Source of the DNA: Flavobacterium sp.
Lineage (GTDB): Bacteria; Bacteroidota; Bacteroidia; Flavobacteriales; Flavobacteriaceae
Direction: 5' to 3'
Assembly (NCBI GenBank): GCA_004296145.1
Contig: SEBM01000044.1
Location: 1-13,370 of the forward strand
Length of the DNA stretch: 13,370 nucleotides
The translations under genes were made by a program, and so were the position numbers. Below the pieces are notes generated by a model that worked only from the letters and a program-made list of their open reading frames with translations, searched no databases and was not told the DNA's origin. Positions 13,150 to 13,370 of the stretch are shown piece after piece. Within the stretch, counting starts at the first letter, position 1, and every line of letters starts with the position of its first letter.

Positions 13150-13370
13150 AATTATAACTTGTGCGGTGCAGCAAAGTCCGGCAGCGTCACTCCTGCACTG
13201 ACAAGTCGGGTCCGAAAACGAGACACGCGGTCGGAGCAGCAGGTGGGACGAAGCACAACTTAATTGAGGGCTTTGACCTATGCTTACGTCCATCCGCGGC
13301 CTCGTGGCCGCCACTCTTCTTGCCGGCACCGCGCTGGCCGCCACTCCCGCTTTCGCCGATGAGGCCGAGG
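13150..13370. other. foreign high-GC segment, probable chimeric join
   Basis: From about 13160 to the end G+C is about 64% (134 of 210 bases from 13161), against roughly 35% just before. The change occurs within a few bases of the cysE start. The segment holds a non-coding stretch up to 13279 and then the beginning of a gene with GC-rich codons and a Shine-Dalgarno site, features not seen elsewhere in the window. The exact join lies between about 13147 and 13160. No insertion sequence, tRNA or repeat is seen at the join. Confidence 0.85.
13280..13370 (+). CDS. start of an exported protein from an alphaproteobacterium-like source (3' end outside window)
   Basis: Thirty codons are visible. They form a complete signal peptide: MLTSIRGLVAATLLAGTA, a small-residue region and an AFA cleavage site, then DEAE. 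GAGGG at 13266-13270 is a good Shine-Dalgarno site 9 nt before the ATG. Nearly all third positions are G or C. The signal peptide resembles those of putative porins (TorF family) of Sphingomonas-like bacteria, but that identity is a guess from 30 residues. It is divergent from cysE only because of the join and should not be read as a genomic neighbour. Confidence 0.6.
   Translation, partial: MLTSIRGLVAATLLAGTALAATPAFADEAE

Noticed and set aside
13150..13370. Genomic island or insertion sequence end
   Set aside because: No terminal inverted repeat, target duplication, integrase or tRNA is visible, and the visible gene is a normal envelope-protein start from another phylum. A chimeric join explains it more simply, although window length prevents proof.

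Overview
The window consists of about 13.15 kb of a low-GC (roughly one third G+C) Bacteroidetes genome, most likely Flavobacterium, followed by about 0.2 kb of unrelated high-GC DNA. The Flavobacterium assignment rests on four things seen here. The outer-membrane receptor has a carboxypeptidase-like N-terminal domain. Genes have A-rich leaders without Shine-Dalgarno sites. Several promoters fit the Bacteroidetes pattern TTG-N17-23-TAnnTTTG. An rlmD gene is followed by two envelope proteins that I recognise as a flavobacterial pair (DUF6452, DUF6048).

Layout from left to right. A TonB-receptor-like outer-membrane protein enters from the left edge (+). It converges on a ZIP metal permease, which follows a SAM methyltransferase gene on the minus strand. 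That methyltransferase is divergent from an RlmL-type rRNA methyltransferase (+), which precedes a small two-helix membrane protein (+). These converge on a minus-strand operon of rlmD, a DUF6452 lipoprotein and a DUF6048 outer-membrane protein. rlmD is divergent from an orphan sensor histidine kinase (+). The kinase gene overlaps by 4 nt the convergent gene of an unknown four-helix membrane protein (-). The right part is a minus-strand series: serine acetyltransferase (cysE type), O-acetylserine sulfhydrylase B (cysM) and an aldo/keto reductase. cysE and cysM are separated by 1 nt and together make cysteine from serine.

The most striking unexplained structure is a family of five intergenic inverted repeats (about 2384-2508, 5337-5484, 5738-5894, 10291-10381, 11381-11467). 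Each arm is a run of 4-10 very short units. In four loci the unit is CTAAGnnn or CAAAGnnn at an exact 8-bp step, and the opposite arm carries CTTAG or CTTTG at the same step. In the first locus the step is 7 bp (TTAGnnn). Each sits directly 3' of at least one gene, and one encloses a perfect 23-bp terminator hairpin. They look like terminators or REP-like elements, but neither the strict 8-bp register nor the variable spacers are explained by a simple terminator.

At about 13147-13160 the sequence changes abruptly to about 64% G+C, with a clear Shine-Dalgarno site and the start of an alphaproteobacterial-looking signal peptide. This cuts off everything upstream of cysE and looks like an assembly chimera rather than biology. 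The apparent 65-residue N-terminal extension of the cysE reading frame comes from this foreign DNA.
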